This document shows positions 14,128 to 21,544 of a stretch of DNA of 22,305 bases, piece after piece; the stretch's first letter is position 1, and every line of letters starts with the position of its first letter. The stretch comes from CAZWXH01 sp964637725 (lineage in GTDB: Bacteria; Bacillota_I; Bacilli_A; Erysipelotrichales; Coprobacillaceae), in assembly GCA_964637725.1 (NCBI GenBank), contig CAZWXH010000020.1, forward strand, positions 1 through 22,305, in the 5' to 3' direction. The position numbers and the translations under genes are program-made. The notes under the pieces were generated by a model. It was not told the DNA's origin. It made no database searches and was given only the letters and a program-made list of their open reading frames with translations.

Positions 14128-14940
14128 ATGAACGATAAATATGCTATAGAATTTAAAGGAGTTTCTAAGATTTATTCTTTAAAGTCTAAAAATAAACAAA
14201 TGAAAATGAATAAGCGATTTTATGCTTTAAAAGATATTAGTTTTAAGATACCTAAAGGTGAAGTTGTGGGAATATTAGGTACAAATGGTTCAGGTAAATC
14301 AACTATGTCAGTTATTCTTGCAGGGATTAGTGATATTGATTCAGGCGAAATGATTGTGAATGGTGAACAATCATTGATCGCGATTAATACAGGATTAAAT
14401 CAACAGTTAACTGGATATGAAAACATTGAACTTAAAGGAGCACTTTTAGGATTAACTAAAAAGAGAATTAAAGAAATTACGGATGGTGTTATTGAGTTTG
14501 CTGAAATAGGAGATTTCTTATATCAACCGGTTAAAAAATATTCAAGTGGGATGAAATCAAGATTAGGGTTTTCAATTAATCTTTGTTTAGATCCTGATAT
14601 TATCATTGTTGATGAAGCTTTATCAGTTGGTGATAAAGGTTTTGCTCAAAAGTGTATTGAAAAAATGAAAGAGCTTAAGAGTCAAGGAAAGACAATTATC
14701 TTTATTTCACATTCATTACCGCAAGTCAGAGATTTTTGTGATACGGCAATGTGGATTGAAGGTGGAATGCTAAAAGAGTATGATGATATCAATATTGTAT
14801 GTGATCATTATGCAGAGTATGTAGATTATTATAATGCATTAAGTAATGAAGAAAAAAAGAAAGAAAGAGATGAAAAATTTGCAAAGAGAGTTCTTCCAAA
14901 TAATAAGAAAAATGGACTCTTGAGTAGAATTTTTGGTTAG
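14128..14940 (+). CDS. tagH: Teichoic acid export ABC transporter ATPase (TagH-type), short form
   Basis: This is the ATP-hydrolysing partner of TagG. In the 270 residues, Walker A is GTNGSGKST (51-59), the signature is YSSGMKSRL (138-146), Walker B is IIIVDE (158-163), and the switch His195 lies in FISHS. The start MNDKYAIEFKGVSKIY and the insert before Walker A (about 18-32) are typical of polysaccharide-export ATPases. B. subtilis TagH is nearly twice as long, with an extra membrane and extracellular C-terminal part; that part is absent here, and the protein ends in a short charged tail. Ribosome site AGAGGTGA overlaps the tagG stop. The TAG stop is 10 bases before tagD. Secure as an exporter ATPase; the polymer is inferred from neighbours. 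Confidence 0.92.
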   Translation: MNDKYAIEFKGVSKIYSLKSKNKQMKMNKRFYALKDISFKIPKGEVVGILGTNGSGKSTMSVILAGISDIDSGEMIVNGEQSLIAINTGLNQQLTGYENIELKGALLGLTKKRIKEITDGVIEFAEIGDFLYQPVKKYSSGMKSRLGFSINLCLDPDIIIVDEALSVGDKGFAQKCIEKMKELKSQGKTIIFISHSLPQVRDFCDTAMWIEGGMLKEYDDINIVCDHYAEYVDYYNALSNEEKKKERDEKFAKRVLPNNKKNGLLSRIFG

Positions 14941-14950
14941 GGTTAAAAGT

Positions 14951-15340
14951 ATGAAAAGAGTATTAACATATGGGACATTTGATTTATTTCATATTGGACA
15001 TCTTAATATTTTAAGACGTGCTAAAGAATTAGGTGATTATTTGGTTGTTGGAGTTTCAAGTGATGCTTTCAACCATATTAAGGGAAAGAAATGTGCTATT
15101 TCTGATGAAGAGAGAATGGCTATTGTAGAAGCTATTCGTTATGTTGATAAGGTTGTTCCAGAAGATTCATGGGAACAAAAGATTGAAGATATTAAAAAGT
15201 ATGATATTGATATTTTTGTTATGGGACATGATTGGGAAGGCAAGTTTGATTTTTTAAAGGAATATTGTGAGGTTGTTTATCTTCCAAGAACTGATGGAAT
15301 TAGTACAACTGAACTTAAAAGGCAATTGAAATTAAAATAA
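14951..15340 (+). CDS. tagD: Glycerol-3-phosphate cytidylyltransferase
   Basis: TagD joins CTP and glycerol-3-phosphate to make CDP-glycerol, the donor for glycerol-phosphate polymers. The protein has 129 residues, the family's typical length. It begins MKRVLTYGTFDLFHIGHLN with the CTP-binding His14-x-Gly-His17, and ends with the second signature RTDGISTTELK (113-123), where RTEGISTT is usual. A frame opening at TTG 14933 would add six residues and overlap tagH by eight bases, but the family begins at ATG 14951, which was chosen although its ribosome site (AGGGTT) is weak. The weak site and close spacing suggest coupling to tagH. Its product feeds the three glycerophosphotransferase-domain proteins encoded next. 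Very secure. Confidence 0.95.
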   Translation: MKRVLTYGTFDLFHIGHLNILRRAKELGDYLVVGVSSDAFNHIKGKKCAISDEERMAIVEAIRYVDKVVPEDSWEQKIEDIKKYDIDIFVMGHDWEGKFDFLKEYCEVVYLPRTDGISTTELKRQLKLK

Positions 15341-15350
15341 GAGGTATAAA

Positions 15351-17789
15351 ATGAAAATAAAGGCATCGTATCGAGCAATAAAACGAAATGTAAAAAGATT
15401 TTATAAATATCCTTCATACCGTTCTAGATTCTATTTTGCGAAGTATTATGGAAATCTCGAAATAGATGAAAAAAGTATCTTTTTTGAGTCTTATTCAGGT
15501 AATAATTTTTCAGGGAATGTTTATAATCTTTTTTTAGATATCATAAAACAAGATGAATTCAAAGACTTTAAAAAGATTATTGGAATAAAAAAGAATAATG
15601 TAGAAAACTTAAAGTTATTTTTGAAATCTAAGAATATAGATGATTATCAGATTGTTGTTGTTGATTCTAAGGATTATTGTAAAGCATTGATTACAAGTCG
15701 ATATATATTTAATAACTCTACTCTTCCGGTTTATTTTATAAAGAATCAAAAACAAACCATGGTGAATACTTGGCATGGGACTCCTTTAAAAACACTTGGT
15801 AGAAGTGTTATCGGGAGTGCTCATGAGATTGGAAATACACAAAGAAACTTTATGATGAGTGATTATCTTGTTTTCCCCAATGAATTCACTTATCAGTGCT
15901 TAAAGAAAGATTTTATGTTGGATAATATATTTAATGGGAAGTATTTGTTAAATGGTTATCCACGAAATCACGTTTTCTATAATCAAGATGCAGCAAAGCA
16001 ATTAAAAAAATATTTAGATTTAGAAAATACGGAAGTCATTTGTTATATGCCAACATGGCGTGGGGCAGTTGATGCAAAACAAAACTTAAAACTTATAGAA
16101 GAGTTAAAAGAATACTTAAGATGTATTGATGAATCTTTAAATCCTCATAAACTTCTTTTTGTGAATTTACATAACTTTGTTAAGGAACAAATAGATTTAT
16201 CAGAATATCAATATATTAAACCTTTTCCACGTTTTGTTGAAACATATGAGTTTTTAGCAATTAGTGATTGTTTAATTACTGATTATTCAAGTGTGTTTTT
16301 TGATTATGCTAACCTGGATAAAAAGATTATTCTCTTTGCGTATGATAAGGAGGAATACTTATCATCAAGAGGTTTATATTTTCCTATGGAAAAGTTACCT
16401 TTTCCAATTGTTAAAACAGCCAAGGATGTTGTAAAGGAATTAGAAAATCTAGATTCATTTGAGAGATATGATAACTTTAAAAAAGAGTTTTGTCCTTGGG
16501 ATAAAAATGAGACTTCAAAAAACATTATTGATTATGTCTTCTTTAATAAGTGTCATGATGATTTAAAAATTATTGATGGTCATGATTTTAAAAATACAAA
16601 AAAGAATGTTTTAATCTATGCTGGCTCATTAGCTAAAAATGGAATTACCAGTTCGCTTAAGGGATTGATTAATCATATCGATCCAGATAAATATAATTTC
16701 ACACTTCTTTTCTATAGAAGTGCTGTAAGAAGACATACCCATGAGATTGAACAATTTCCTCATAAGATTAATTACATTCCGATTCAAGGAAAACGTGATA
16801 TAACAATCAAGGAATCATTTGTACAGTTTTTATATTATCGTATGAATTCCCATCCTAAGTGGATAGAGAAGAGTTTAAAAGAAATGTATAGGAGAGAAGT
16901 TCTAAGAATATTTCCTAATCAAAACTTTGACTATGCGATTCACTTTTCAGGTTATGAAAAACAAATCGTCCACTTAATCAATGCATTAAAAGAAACAAAG
17001 AAAATTATCTTTGTCCATAGCAATATGAAAAAAGAAATGGAAACACGTTCTAATTTTCATCTTCCAAGTGTTTTTAAAGCATATATGGAATATGATAAAA
17101 TTGCTGGCGTACGTGATGGTATTGATAAGGAATTATTAGAATTGTTGCCATTAGATAAAGAGAAAATCACGACTGTTCATAATGTCAATAACATAGATCA
17201 GATTATTGAGAAGGCATTACTTCCTATTGCGTTTGATGAAGGAACGGATTCAACTCATACAATTGAAGAGATAGAGGAAATACTAGCGAAAAAAGAAGTT
17301 TTAAAATTTATTAATGTTGCTCGTTTTTCACCTGAAAAAGGAATAATGAGACTTATCAAAGCCTTTGAAGTATACCTTGAAAATCATGATGGTTACTTAT
17401 TTGTGATTGGTGGTCATGGTAATAAATATAGAGAGATATTAGATTATGTAACTGAGAACAATCTTGATAAAGTTATCATTATTAGATCTTTATCTAATCC
17501 ATTTTCTATTCTTAATCAATGTGATAATTTTATATTATCATCTTTATATGAAGGATTACCGATTAGTATTATGGAAGCCTTGATTTTAAATAAACCAGTG
17601 ATTTGTACAGATATTGAAGGACCTAAACCTTTTTTAGAAAAAGGATATGGTTATATAGTTGAAAATTCAATTGAAGGATTAACTCGTGGTATGGTTGATG
17701 CCTATGATCATAAGATTAAACTTGTTAAGTTTGATCCATATGCATTCAATGAACAAGCATTAAAAGAATTCTATGAACTGTTTGATTAA
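15351..17789 (+). CDS. Two-domain protein: CDP-glycerol glycerophosphotransferase plus GT4 glycosyltransferase
   Basis: The 812-residue protein joins two GT-B-type enzymes. Residues about 40-400 are a TagB/TagF-type glycerophosphotransferase: NTWHGTPLKTLGRS (139-152, catalytic His142), NGYPRNHVF (201-209), YMPTWRG (232-238), NLHNF with His274, and DYSSVFFDYA (311-320). Residues about 418-812 are a family 4 glycosyltransferase: a Rossmann start NVLIYAGSLAKNGITSSL (419-436), INVARFSPEKGIMRLIKAF (654-672), and the donor-binding EGLPISIMEAL (734-744). It could add both a glycerol phosphate and a sugar to one polymer, but donors and order are inference. There is no signal peptide, so it acts in the cytosol, perhaps at the membrane face through the basic N-terminus (residues 1-30). 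GAGGT lies before ATG 15351, ten bases after tagD. A hairpin follows its stop. Confidence 0.88.
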   Translation: MKIKASYRAIKRNVKRFYKYPSYRSRFYFAKYYGNLEIDEKSIFFESYSGNNFSGNVYNLFLDIIKQDEFKDFKKIIGIKKNNVENLKLFLKSKNIDDYQIVVVDSKDYCKALITSRYIFNNSTLPVYFIKNQKQTMVNTWHGTPLKTLGRSVIGSAHEIGNTQRNFMMSDYLVFPNEFTYQCLKKDFMLDNIFNGKYLLNGYPRNHVFYNQDAAKQLKKYLDLENTEVICYMPTWRGAVDAKQNLKLIEELKEYLRCIDESLNPHKLLFVNLHNFVKEQIDLSEYQYIKPFPRFVETYEFLAISDCLITDYSSVFFDYANLDKKIILFAYDKEEYLSSRGLYFPMEKLPFPIVKTAKDVVKELENLDSFERYDNFKKEFCPWDKNETSKNIIDYVFFNKCHDDLKIIDGHDFKNTKKNVLIYAGSLAKNGITSSLKGLINHIDPDKYNFTLLFYRSAVRRHTHEIEQFPHKINYIPIQGKRDITIKESFVQFLYYRMNSHPKWIEKSLKEMYRREVLRIFPNQNFDYAIHFSGYEKQIVHLINALKETKKIIFVHSNMKKEMETRSNFHLPSVFKAYMEYDKIAGVRDGIDKELLELLPLDKEKITTVHNVNNIDQIIEKALLPIAFDEGTDSTHTIEEIEEILAKKEVLKFINVARFSPEKGIMRLIKAFEVYLENHDGYLFVIGGHGNKYREILDYVTENNLDKVIIIRSLSNPFSILNQCDNFILSSLYEGLPISIMEALILNKPVICTDIEGPKPFLEKGYGYIVENSIEGLTRGMVDAYDHKIKLVKFDPYAFNEQALKEFYELFD

Positions 17790-17816
17790 AGATAAGAAAA
17801 CATGAAAATGATAATG

Positions 17817-17848
17817 GAGTGAGAATATATTTCTTGCTCTTTTATTAT
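17817..17848 (+). terminator. Hairpin with T tract between the fusion gene and the next transferase
   Basis: GAGTGAGAA (17817-17825) pairs with TTCTTGCTC (17831-17839), two adjacent G-U wobbles included, around the loop TATAT, and TTTTATTAT follows. It looks like an intrinsic terminator inside the cluster, so downstream genes may be made at a lower level or from their own start. A short inverted repeat TGATAGCATTATCA lies at 17854-17867. I see no convincing promoter before 17885. Confidence 0.5.
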
Positions 17849-17884
17849 GAAAATGATAGCATTATCAGTGATTGGAGGGATAGT

Positions 17885-19081
17885 ATGAAAATTGTGAAAT
17901 ATATCAAAATACTAGTGGGTTCAATAATTAAAACTTTATATAAAAGCTTATACAAGTTTGTTTCAATAGATGATAAAATGGCTATATTTATTTCCTTTCA
18001 TGGTCGTGGATATTCAGATAATCCAAGAGCAATTTATGAAGAAATGATGAAGGATGAGAGATTTGCTGATTTTCAATTTATATGGTTTATTAAAAATCAT
18101 AAATCAAAGAATCTTAATATTCCTGGTGCTATCATTAAAGAATATTTTAGTTTTGAATATTTCTATTATCTCTCAAAGTCTAAATATTGGATTATTAATT
18201 GTAAGATGCCTACTTATATTCAAAAGAAGAATGATCAAGTTTATCTACAAACATGGCATGGTACACCTTTAAAAAGATTAGCGCATGATATTATTGCACC
18301 AGAAGATGCCACTTTTTATCGTTCGGGATTATCATTTGAAAAGATGGTTCAATCTTATGATATTGATGTTGCAAGATATAATTATATGATTTCACCCAAT
18401 AAGTTTTGTACTGAAGTTTTTCAAACTTCCTTTGCGATTAATAGGGAAAGATTGATTGAAACAGGATATCCAAGAAATGATTTTATCACAAATGCTTCAA
18501 AAGAAGACATTGAAGATTTAAAAAGAAAATATCATTTGCCTATCGATAAGAAGATAGTCTTGTATGCACCAACATGGCGTGATAATTCATATGTAGCCTC
18601 AGGATATACATTTGAGTTAGAAGCTCATTTTGAAAAGTGGAAAGAGGTTTTAGGTGAGGGTTATATTGTTGTGTTTAAACCACATTATCTCATTATTAAT
18701 AAGTATGAAAATGATCATTCATTAGATGGTTTTTTATATTCTATTCCTGCTACTGCAGAAATTAATGAGTTGTATGTCTTAAGTGATGTTTTAGTTACAG
18801 ACTATTCTAGTGTATTCTTTGATTATGCTGTGTTAAATAAACCGATATACTTTTATATGTATGATTTAGATTCATATAAAGGTGAATTAAGAGGTTTTTA
18901 TCTAGATATATATAAAGAACTACCAGGACAGATATATGAAGATGAAATGGCGTTATTAGAAGATATAAAGAAGGAAGAGTTTGATTATTCTTTCTTAGAG
19001 ATTTTCAATGAGCGTTTCAACTCAGAACAAACTGGTAATTGTGCAAAAAAAGTAATTGATATTGTTTTTAAAGATTTATAA
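17885..19081 (+). CDS. CDP-glycerol glycerophosphotransferase family protein (TagB/TagF-like)
   Basis: The 398-residue cytosolic or membrane-edge enzyme should transfer polyol phosphate from a CDP-linked donor to a teichoic-type acceptor. Motifs are LQTWHGTPLKRL (121-132) with catalytic His126 (counting WHG at 124-126 region), ETGYPRND (192-199), YAPTWRD (227-233), FKPHY with His267, and TDYSSVFFDYA (305-315). The basic N-terminus (residues 1-26) could bind membrane. A longer frame from GTG 17819 would read through the hairpin at 17817-17839 and is rejected; GGAGG (17874-17878) lies six bases before ATG 17885. It has the same motif set as the N-terminal half of the preceding fusion, so the two are paralogues. 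Sequence alone does not separate a primase (TagB) from a polymerase (TagF). Confidence 0.88.
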   Translation: MKIVKYIKILVGSIIKTLYKSLYKFVSIDDKMAIFISFHGRGYSDNPRAIYEEMMKDERFADFQFIWFIKNHKSKNLNIPGAIIKEYFSFEYFYYLSKSKYWIINCKMPTYIQKKNDQVYLQTWHGTPLKRLAHDIIAPEDATFYRSGLSFEKMVQSYDIDVARYNYMISPNKFCTEVFQTSFAINRERLIETGYPRNDFITNASKEDIEDLKRKYHLPIDKKIVLYAPTWRDNSYVASGYTFELEAHFEKWKEVLGEGYIVVFKPHYLIINKYENDHSLDGFLYSIPATAEINELYVLSDVLVTDYSSVFFDYAVLNKPIYFYMYDLDSYKGELRGFYLDIYKELPGQIYEDEMALLEDIKKEEFDYSFLEIFNERFNSEQTGNCAKKVIDIVFKDL

Positions 19082-19098
19082 ACGAGAGGAAGATATTT

Positions 19099-20184
19099 AT
19101 GGGTATTCAAAAAATAATTCTCAATATAGTTTTAACAATAGAATCACTATTTTTATCTTTTTTTCAGATACATCATCGTGTAACTTTTATTTCCTTAGAA
19201 TTAACAGAATTAACTTCAGACTTTAAAAAGATTTATGAACAATTAGAAAAAGAAGATATTGATATTCGTTTATGTTTAACTCACTATGACAAAGGATTAA
19301 AAGGACAATTTTTGTATTTTTTAAACTGTTTTAAACAACTCTATTTTGTATATACTTCAAAAGTCATTGTTTTAAATGATAATAACTATGTTGTTTCTCA
19401 CTTCAAAAGAAAGAATACTCAAGTTATTCAAGTATGGCATGCTTGTGGAGCTATAAAAAAGTTTGGGAATGCGATTGATAGAAAGTATGTTATCGCAAAC
19501 TATGATTATGTTTTATCAACATCATCATATTGGAAAGAAGCATATAGTGAAGCGTTTGATGTGACAAAGGAACATGTACTCCCATTAGGAATGCCACGAT
19601 GTGATGAACTCTTTAATGATGTTTATAAAAAAGAGAGTTTGCAATATCTTTATCATAAGTATCCAGTATTAAAAGATAAAAAGATTATTCTCTATGCACC
19701 TACATTTAGAGGGAATATCTACAAAGGCTTTCACTCTATTGATTTTGATGCTCAAAAATTATTAAAACAATTAGGGGATGATTATATATTGATTTACAAG
19801 TTTCATCCTTTATTAAAAACATATCCTTTATCTCCAACAGATCGTATTCTTGATATGAATAATGAAGATACCCATGTATTGATGTGTATATGTGATTATT
19901 TGGTTTCAGATTATTCATCAATAATCTTTGATTATCTTATTCTAGAAAAACCATTTCTATTTTATGTTCCAGATTTAAAAGAATATATTAAAGGATTAGG
20001 TGTTTTTGTTGATATAGAGAAATGGAATGTTCCTATCTGTTCAAGTATTGATGAACTTATTTCATCTATTCAATTAGATGATTTTGATAAAACAACTCTT
20101 ATTCATTTAAAAAACCAATTCTTTGACAAACAAGATGATCAAAGTGCATCTAGAGTTGCTCAATTGATTAAAGAAATAATATAA
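19099..20184 (+). CDS. CDP-glycerol glycerophosphotransferase family protein, atypical WHACGA motif
   Basis: The 361-residue protein belongs to the same family as its upstream neighbours but is more diverged. The active-site block reads QVWHACGAIKKFG (111-123, His114) in place of WHGTPLK; it is followed by LGMPRCDE (163-170), YAPTFRG (199-205), YKFHP with His236, and SDYSSIIFDYL (270-280). The His, KxH and DYSS core is intact, so it should be active. The altered block suggests a different acceptor or step, such as priming or a ribitol- or glycerol-specific reaction, but I cannot assign which. Residues 7-24 are hydrophobic and may lie on the membrane. GAGAGGA precedes ATG 19099, 17 bases after the previous stop. 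It is the last gene of the cluster and is followed by a strong hairpin pair. Confidence 0.83.
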   Translation: MGIQKIILNIVLTIESLFLSFFQIHHRVTFISLELTELTSDFKKIYEQLEKEDIDIRLCLTHYDKGLKGQFLYFLNCFKQLYFVYTSKVIVLNDNNYVVSHFKRKNTQVIQVWHACGAIKKFGNAIDRKYVIANYDYVLSTSSYWKEAYSEAFDVTKEHVLPLGMPRCDELFNDVYKKESLQYLYHKYPVLKDKKIILYAPTFRGNIYKGFHSIDFDAQKLLKQLGDDYILIYKFHPLLKTYPLSPTDRILDMNNEDTHVLMCICDYLVSDYSSIIFDYLILEKPFLFYVPDLKEYIKGLGVFVDIEKWNVPICSSIDELISSIQLDDFDKTTLIHLKNQFFDKQDDQSASRVAQLIKEII

Positions 20185-20187
20185 GTT

Positions 20188-20236
20188 ATAAATAGTCAGT
20201 CGTAAGACTGACTATTTATCATATTTATGATTTTTT
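20188..20236 (+). terminator. Tandem hairpins ending the teichoic-acid-type cluster
   Basis: A perfect 14-base stem (20188-20201 with 20206-20219, loop GTAA) is followed at once by a small one, ATCATA-TT-TATGAT (20218-20231), and a run of Ts (20231-20236). The first lacks a clean T tract after it; the second supplies one. Together they should stop transcription and separate this cluster from mazF. Confidence 0.7.
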
Positions 20237-20272
20237 CTCATATGCTTTATTAAAAAGTGTAGGAGGAAAGTT

Positions 20273-20605
20273 ATGAATAGGGGAGAAATATACTATGCTG
20301 ATCTGTCACCGGTGGTGGGAAGTGAACAAGGTGGCTATAGACCAGTATTAATTTTGCAGAATAATAAAGGGAATAAATATTCAACAACTGTTATTGTTGC
20401 ACCAATATCATCAAGAATGACAAAAAATGATTTACCAACTCATGTTATTATTGAACCCATTTTCTTAGAGAAAAAATCTGTAATATTGCTTGAACAGATT
20501 AGGACTATTGATAAAAAGCGAATTGATGAGAAATTAGGTTCTTTAACACTAATAACTATGGAAAAGGTTGATCAAGCTATAAAAACTAGTTTAGACATTA
20601 AATAA
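20273..20605 (+). CDS. mazF: MazF/PemK-family mRNA interferase toxin (NdoA-like), no adjacent antitoxin
   Basis: The 110-residue protein closely follows the B. subtilis NdoA/EndoA pattern, a ribosome-independent endoribonuclease that cuts mRNA at short specific sites. The conserved blocks are RGEIYYADLSPVVGSEQGG (3-21), RPVLILQNNKGNKYS (23-37), and SVILLEQIRTIDKKRIDEKL (69-88). Arg23 in GYRPV and a serine in APISS occupy the usual catalytic positions. AGGAGG precedes ATG 20273. In Bacilli the antitoxin gene ends just before it; here the 88 bases upstream hold only terminator hairpins and no coding frame, and the gene downstream is a membrane protein. An antitoxin must be encoded elsewhere or be absent. 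No clear promoter is seen, only a weak TGC-TTTATT element around 20243-20251. Confidence 0.93.
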   Translation: MNRGEIYYADLSPVVGSEQGGYRPVLILQNNKGNKYSTTVIVAPISSRMTKNDLPTHVIIEPIFLEKKSVILLEQIRTIDKKRIDEKLGSLTLITMEKVDQAIKTSLDIK

Positions 20606-20620
20606 TGCTTATGTTATAAT
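20592..20620 (+). promoter_or_regulatory. Promoter for the DUF975-CPBP pair
   Basis: TAGACA (20592-20597) and TATAAT (20615-20620) are 17 bases apart, with TGT directly before the -10 (extended -10). The -35 box lies inside the last codons of mazF. This is the best promoter by inspection in the window and leaves a leader of about 20 bases. Confidence 0.72.
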
Positions 20621-20647
20621 GGATTTCTATAAGAAGGGGGTTATGAT

Positions 20648-21544
20648 ATGAATATTTCTAGTATCAAAGAAAGAGCTGATGAATTATTAGTTAATTGTAA
20701 ACCAAAATTAATTCGTATATTTTTAATAATGATGGCTATTAATTTAGCAAAGAGCTTTGTTTCAGGGGGCTATGGTTTGTTGTCTACTTTTATTTCACTA
20801 GCCATAACAATCTTATTTATGCCTTTTATGCATGGGTATGTTGTTTCATGCTTAAAGGTAGTTCGTAATAATTCATCTTCTTTACAAGATGATGATGCAT
20901 TTGTTGGTTTTACAAGATTTAAGGATTTATTCTTTACATACTTTTGTATGTTTATTATTGAATTTTTCGTAATATTTATATTGCTTCTCATTATAATGTT
21001 AGTGCTTATGTTGTTTCTACCAACTATCCCTAACCTTTCAATGTCTATTAATTTTATGACTTCACAAATGTATGGAATTGATTTATCACAATTTTCTACA
21101 TTGGTATCATTAGTTGACTTTACGCCGCAGCTTGTTTTCTTATTCTTGTTTTGTATGTTATCAATTGTTGTAGTAAGTTATATTGTGACTATCTTTTTAT
21201 TTGCGACACCTTATTTATTAGAACAATATCACCTTGTTGGAATGGCCGCAGTTAAAGAATCGTTTTCGTTTATGAAAGGACATGGATGGGAATACTTTAA
21301 ATTATCTATTTCATTTATGGGCTGGATAATATTAGCGGCGGTACTAGGAAGTGTTGTTAGTTCTGTATTTGCTTTTCTTCCTATTTTAGGATCGATTTTA
21401 GGAACACTAGCAACTGGTGTGTTTGCAGTATACACATATTTAACACGTTACCAAGTTTCCTTAGCTATATTTTTTGAGGAAATCGCATACTATCGTTATG
21501 ATTCAAATAATAATCAAGGAATAGATACTGGAGAAGATATATAA
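20648..21544 (+). CDS. DUF975-family multi-pass membrane protein
   Basis: The 298-residue protein has about six hydrophobic segments (near 23-45, 45-68, 98-125, 162-188, 222-245 and 245-265). The short amphipathic N-terminus NISSIKERADELL and the block VKESFSFMKGHGWEYFKLSISFMGWIIL (about 199-226; key residues Ser, Met-Lys-Gly-His, Phe, Ser-Phe, Gly-Trp), after an ATPYLLEQY, are characteristic of DUF975 (PF06161), an uncharacterised Bacillota membrane family. No catalytic residues are evident. AAGGGGG precedes ATG 20648; an ATG five bases earlier would read only Met-Ile-stop. Its stop TAA directly abuts the start of the protease gene, so the two are co-translated and may work together. Function unknown. 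Confidence 0.8.
   Translation: MNISSIKERADELLVNCKPKLIRIFLIMMAINLAKSFVSGGYGLLSTFISLAITILFMPFMHGYVVSCLKVVRNNSSSLQDDDAFVGFTRFKDLFFTYFCMFIIEFFVIFILLLIIMLVLMLFLPTIPNLSMSINFMTSQMYGIDLSQFSTLVSLVDFTPQLVFLFLFCMLSIVVVSYIVTIFLFATPYLLEQYHLVGMAAVKESFSFMKGHGWEYFKLSISFMGWIILAAVLGSVVSSVFAFLPILGSILGTLATGVFAVYTYLTRYQVSLAIFFEEIAYYRYDSNNNQGIDTGEDI

Noticed and set aside
14933..14950. TTG start for tagD overlapping tagH
   Set aside because: The family N-terminus begins at ATG 14951, giving the usual 129 residues.
17819..17884. GTG start extending the TagF-like protein by 22 residues
   Set aside because: The extension would consist of a terminator hairpin and a GGAGG ribosome site that serves ATG 17885.
18054..18272. 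Plus-strand frame inside the TagF-like gene
   Set aside because: Alternate frame of a conserved gene, without a start signal.
20185..20272. Antitoxin gene just before mazF
   Set aside because: The 88 bases hold hairpins and a ribosome site; no frame of useful length is open.
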